A stretch of 33,798 bases of DNA from Dietzia massiliensis (GTDB taxonomy: Bacteria; Actinomycetota; Actinomycetes; Mycobacteriales; Mycobacteriaceae), in contig NZ_JAHBAV010000030.1 in NCBI RefSeq assembly GCF_018390595.1, forward strand, positions 6,778-40,575, given 5' to 3'. This document shows, in pieces, positions 31,757 to 33,798 of the stretch. Numbering within the stretch: the first letter of the stretch is position 1; every line of letters starts with the position of its first letter. The notes beneath the pieces were generated by a model that saw only the letters and a list, made by a program, of their open reading frames with translations, had not been told where the DNA came from and ran no database searches. Both the position numbers and the translations under genes were made by a program.

Positions 31757-32574
31757 TGGGCGTCCCGATGCAGGTACACGACAAGGTGGCCGTGGTCACC
31801 GGCGCTGCCGGTGGCATCGGTGCCGCCCTCGCGGAAGCGCTCCTCGAGGCCGGCGCGCGGGTGGTCGTCTCCGACCTCGACGAGAACCGGCTGACCGCTA
31901 CCGCTGAGCGTCTCGGCGCGATCGCGGTCGCGGGGGACGCCTCCCGCGAGGAGACGATCAGCGAGATGATCACCGCAGCGCAGGATCACTACGGCCCGGT
32001 CGATCTCTTCTTCGCCAACGCCGGGGTCGGCGACGGCTCCGGCCTGGCTGCCACGGACGAACAATGGCAGCTCGCACTGGACGTCAACCTGCTCGCCCAC
32101 GTGCGCGCGGCTCGGCAGCTCGTACCGGGGTGGGTCGAGCGGGGGAGCGGGTACTTCGTCTCCACCGCCTCGGCAGCGGGATTGCTCACACAGGTCGGTT
32201 CGGCCACGTATTCCGTGTCCAAGCACGGCGCTGTCGGCCTTGCGGAATGGCTCGCCGTCACCTACGGCGCCGACGGTATCGGCGTCAGTTGTCTGTGCCC
32301 GATGGGTGTCGACACCGACATGCTCCGCTCCGGGATGAGTTCGACGGGCAGCGACGGTGGCAAGGTGGCCGCGGCCGCCGTGACCAACGCAGGCGACGTC
32401 CTCGCTCCCCGCGATGTCGCCGATCAGGTCCTTGCGGCGATCGCCGAGGGAACCTTTCTCATCACGCCCCACGCGAACGTGCGGGAGTTCCTGAAACGCA
32501 AGGTGGACGACCCCGATCGTTGGATTCACGGCATGCAGCGATACCAGCAACAGCTCCGAGGAGGGACCCGATGA
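31756..32574 (+). CDS. Second SDR of the ligase operon
   Basis: 272 residues. TGAAGGIG at 15-22, FFANAGVGDG (Asn-Ala-Gly retained, first Asn changed to Ala), TASAAGLLTQ, and Tyr152-Lys156 (YSVSK) make a functional SDR; SCLCPMGVDTDML follows the active site, then a longer C-terminal helix region (FLKRKVDDPDRWIHGMQ). This tail resembles SDRs acting on bulky or cyclic alcohols more than FabG; substrate unknown. Starts at 31747 (GTG), 31756 and 31768 (ATG) are possible. I took 31756 because it overlaps the previous stop as TGATG. Its end overlaps the ligase gene by ATGA. Confidence 0.87.
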   Translation: MGVPMQVHDKVAVVTGAAGGIGAALAEALLEAGARVVVSDLDENRLTATAERLGAIAVAGDASREETISEMITAAQDHYGPVDLFFANAGVGDGSGLAATDEQWQLALDVNLLAHVRAARQLVPGWVERGSGYFVSTASAAGLLTQVGSATYSVSKHGAVGLAEWLAVTYGADGIGVSCLCPMGVDTDMLRSGMSSTGSDGGKVAAAAVTNAGDVLAPRDVADQVLAAIAEGTFLITPHANVREFLKRKVDDPDRWIHGMQRYQQQLRGGTR

Positions 32575-33798
32575 GCAACGCCGCCGGACTGGTGTGGAAG
32601 TGGGCAGACGAGACACCCGACGCCGTGGCGCTGCGAGAAGGGGAGAGGCCCCGGACGTTCTCGCAGCTGCGGTTCGAGATCGGCGGGGCGATGGCGAAGC
32701 TCGCCCACCTCGGCGTCGAGCCGGGCGACCGCGTCCTCATCGTACTGCCGACGAGTGAGGAGTTCGTCGTGGCGTATCACGCGGTCCTCGGACTCGGCGC
32801 GACCGCCGTGACCGTTAATCCCCTGTGCACGCAGCGTGAGTTGTCCCACTTCGTCGAGGACGCCGGATGTACCACCGTGCTCGGGTGGCACGAGAGTCGC
32901 GGGCCAGTGGAGGCAATCGCGGACACGTGCGGCCTCCCACTGTGGCTGCTCGAGCCCGGTTGCGTCACCGCTGCCCGGGAGCGGCCTGCCCTCGCCGACG
33001 TCTCGACCGAGGACGCCGCAGTGCTGCTCTACACCTCAGGGACCACCGGTTCGCCCAAGGGCGCTGTCCTGACCCACGGCAACCTGCTCGCCTGTGGCGC
33101 CGCCTACGCCGACGCGCTCGAAGTGACGAACGCGGACCGGATGGGCACCGCCCTCCCGCTGTTCCACGTCTTCGGCCAGGCCGCGGTGATGTTCACCGTC
33201 TACACGCCCGGCGGCAGTCTCTCGCTGCTGCGGCCGTTCGATGCGGCCTCGCTGCTGCGCATGGCAGCCGACCAGAAGCTCACCGCTCTCGCCGGAGTGC
33301 CGACGATGTGGAACGCCATGCTCCACGCCGACACCGACGTCACCGCCGAGGACCTGAGCAACCTGCGGTTGGCCTGCTCCGGCGGCGCCGCTCTGCCTTT
33401 CAAGGTCGCCCGGGCCTTCCGCGACCGCTTCGGCGCGATGGTCCTCGACGGCTACGGGTTGAGTGAGACCACCGGGGCGGCGACCTGCAACCGTGCCGTC
33501 CATCCCCGCAAGGAGATGAGTGTCGGTCGGGCCCTCGCCGGGTGCCGCCTGTCGATCGTCGACGATGACCGCAACCACCTGCCTCCCGGTGAGGTCGGCG
33601 AAGTGGCAATCGCAGGCCCGGTGGTCATGCGCGAGTACTGGGGCAGGCCCGAGGCCACGGCCGCCGTGCGTGACGGCGAGTGGTTCTTCACCGGTGACAT
33701 CGGTCGGATGGACGAGGACGGTGACCTGTGGATTCTCGACCGGATGAAGGACCTAGTCATCCGTGGTGGCTACAACGTCTATCCCCGCGAAGTCGAGG
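32571..33798 (+). CDS. AMP-forming acyl-CoA ligase (FadD-like), 3' cut
   Basis: The first 409 residues of an enzyme normally about 500 long; the window ends inside it. The adenylate-forming core is complete: the P-loop LLYTSGTTGSPKGAVLTHGN near 152-171, LPLFHVFG, GVPTMWNAM, DGYGLSETTG, the AMP-binding WFFTGDIGRMDEDGDLW, and the hinge ILDRMKDLVIRGGYNVYPRE. The C-terminal lysine domain lies outside. It activates a carboxylic acid to acyl-AMP and then acyl-CoA; GxNxYP at the hinge fits medium- or long-chain and cyclic acid ligases. ATG 32571 has GAGGAGGGAC and overlaps the SDR stop. It would supply the CoA thioester for the island's hydratase and dehydrogenase. Confidence 0.93.
   Translation, partial: MSNAAGLVWKWADETPDAVALREGERPRTFSQLRFEIGGAMAKLAHLGVEPGDRVLIVLPTSEEFVVAYHAVLGLGATAVTVNPLCTQRELSHFVEDAGCTTVLGWHESRGPVEAIADTCGLPLWLLEPGCVTAARERPALADVSTEDAAVLLYTSGTTGSPKGAVLTHGNLLACGAAYADALEVTNADRMGTALPLFHVFGQAAVMFTVYTPGGSLSLLRPFDAASLLRMAADQKLTALAGVPTMWNAMLHADTDVTAEDLSNLRLACSGGAALPFKVARAFRDRFGAMVLDGYGLSETTGAATCNRAVHPRKEMSVGRALAGCRLSIVDDDRNHLPPGEVGEVAIAGPVVMREYWGRPEATAAVRDGEWFFTGDIGRMDEDGDLWILDRMKDLVIRGGYNVYPREVE

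Overview
The window is high-GC actinobacterial DNA with GTG and TTG starts, dense four-base (ATGA/GTGA) gene overlaps, and many starts sitting 6-7 nt after a TANNNT -10 box, which implies leaderless mRNAs. The gene set points to a mycolic-acid-containing member of the Mycobacteriales: two secreted LIP-family lipases, KstR-type sterol operators, a HsaD-like hydrolase, a ketosteroid-isomerase-like protein and an actinobacterial-length LeuS. Dietzia is my best guess at genus. That is an inference, since no rRNA gene is present. I found no tRNA, rRNA, CRISPR array or intact transposase.

Layout. 1-1.9 kb: the end of a MarR regulator, a GNAT acetyltransferase, and an orphan operon of two exported or membrane-seeking proteins. 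2.2-5.4 kb: a DJ-1/PfpI protein, a decayed alpha/beta-hydrolase gene, a BASS-type transporter and a tandem DUF202 pair. 5.5-8 kb: a hemerythrin-like protein, then a MarR-SdpI unit divergent from doxX. 8.1-11.2 kb: leuS, followed by a striking four-copy palindromic element. 11.3-17.1 kb: a coupled SnoaL / DHRS1-like SDR / membrane-protein operon divergent from a second SnoaL gene, a secreted lipase, a methyltransferase-like gene with an elaborate leader, and a DUF4261 protein. 17.2-25.9 kb: a HsaD-like hydrolase under a perfect KstR box, a second secreted lipase, an SDR, an SRPBCC-ArsR pair with its own palindrome, a zinc-ribbon/metallo-beta-lactamase protein coupled to a 60-residue protein, a GyrI-like protein, an MFS sugar porter, and a ketosteroid-isomerase-like gene under a near-perfect KstR box.

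26.2-33.8 kb looks like a separate catabolic island. A TetR regulator is followed by a RhlG-like SDR, a divergent operon (CurA-type reductase, quinone oxidoreductase, thioesterase), a MaoC hydratase, and a further operon (FabG-like SDR, second SDR, acyl-CoA ligase cut by the window end). Both divergent promoters in the island carry related TGAA-type palindromes and share an 11-bp core. The simplest reading is one TetR-controlled, CoA-dependent degradation pathway of beta-oxidation type. Its substrate cannot be read from the sequence.

The most interesting signals are regulatory: the island-wide TetR operator, the two KstR boxes, two candidate leaderless leader ORFs (upstream of DUF202 and of the methyltransferase), two divergent leaderless genes whose -10 boxes share one TA step, and the palindromic elements in convergent gaps at 5.46 and 11.22 kb.
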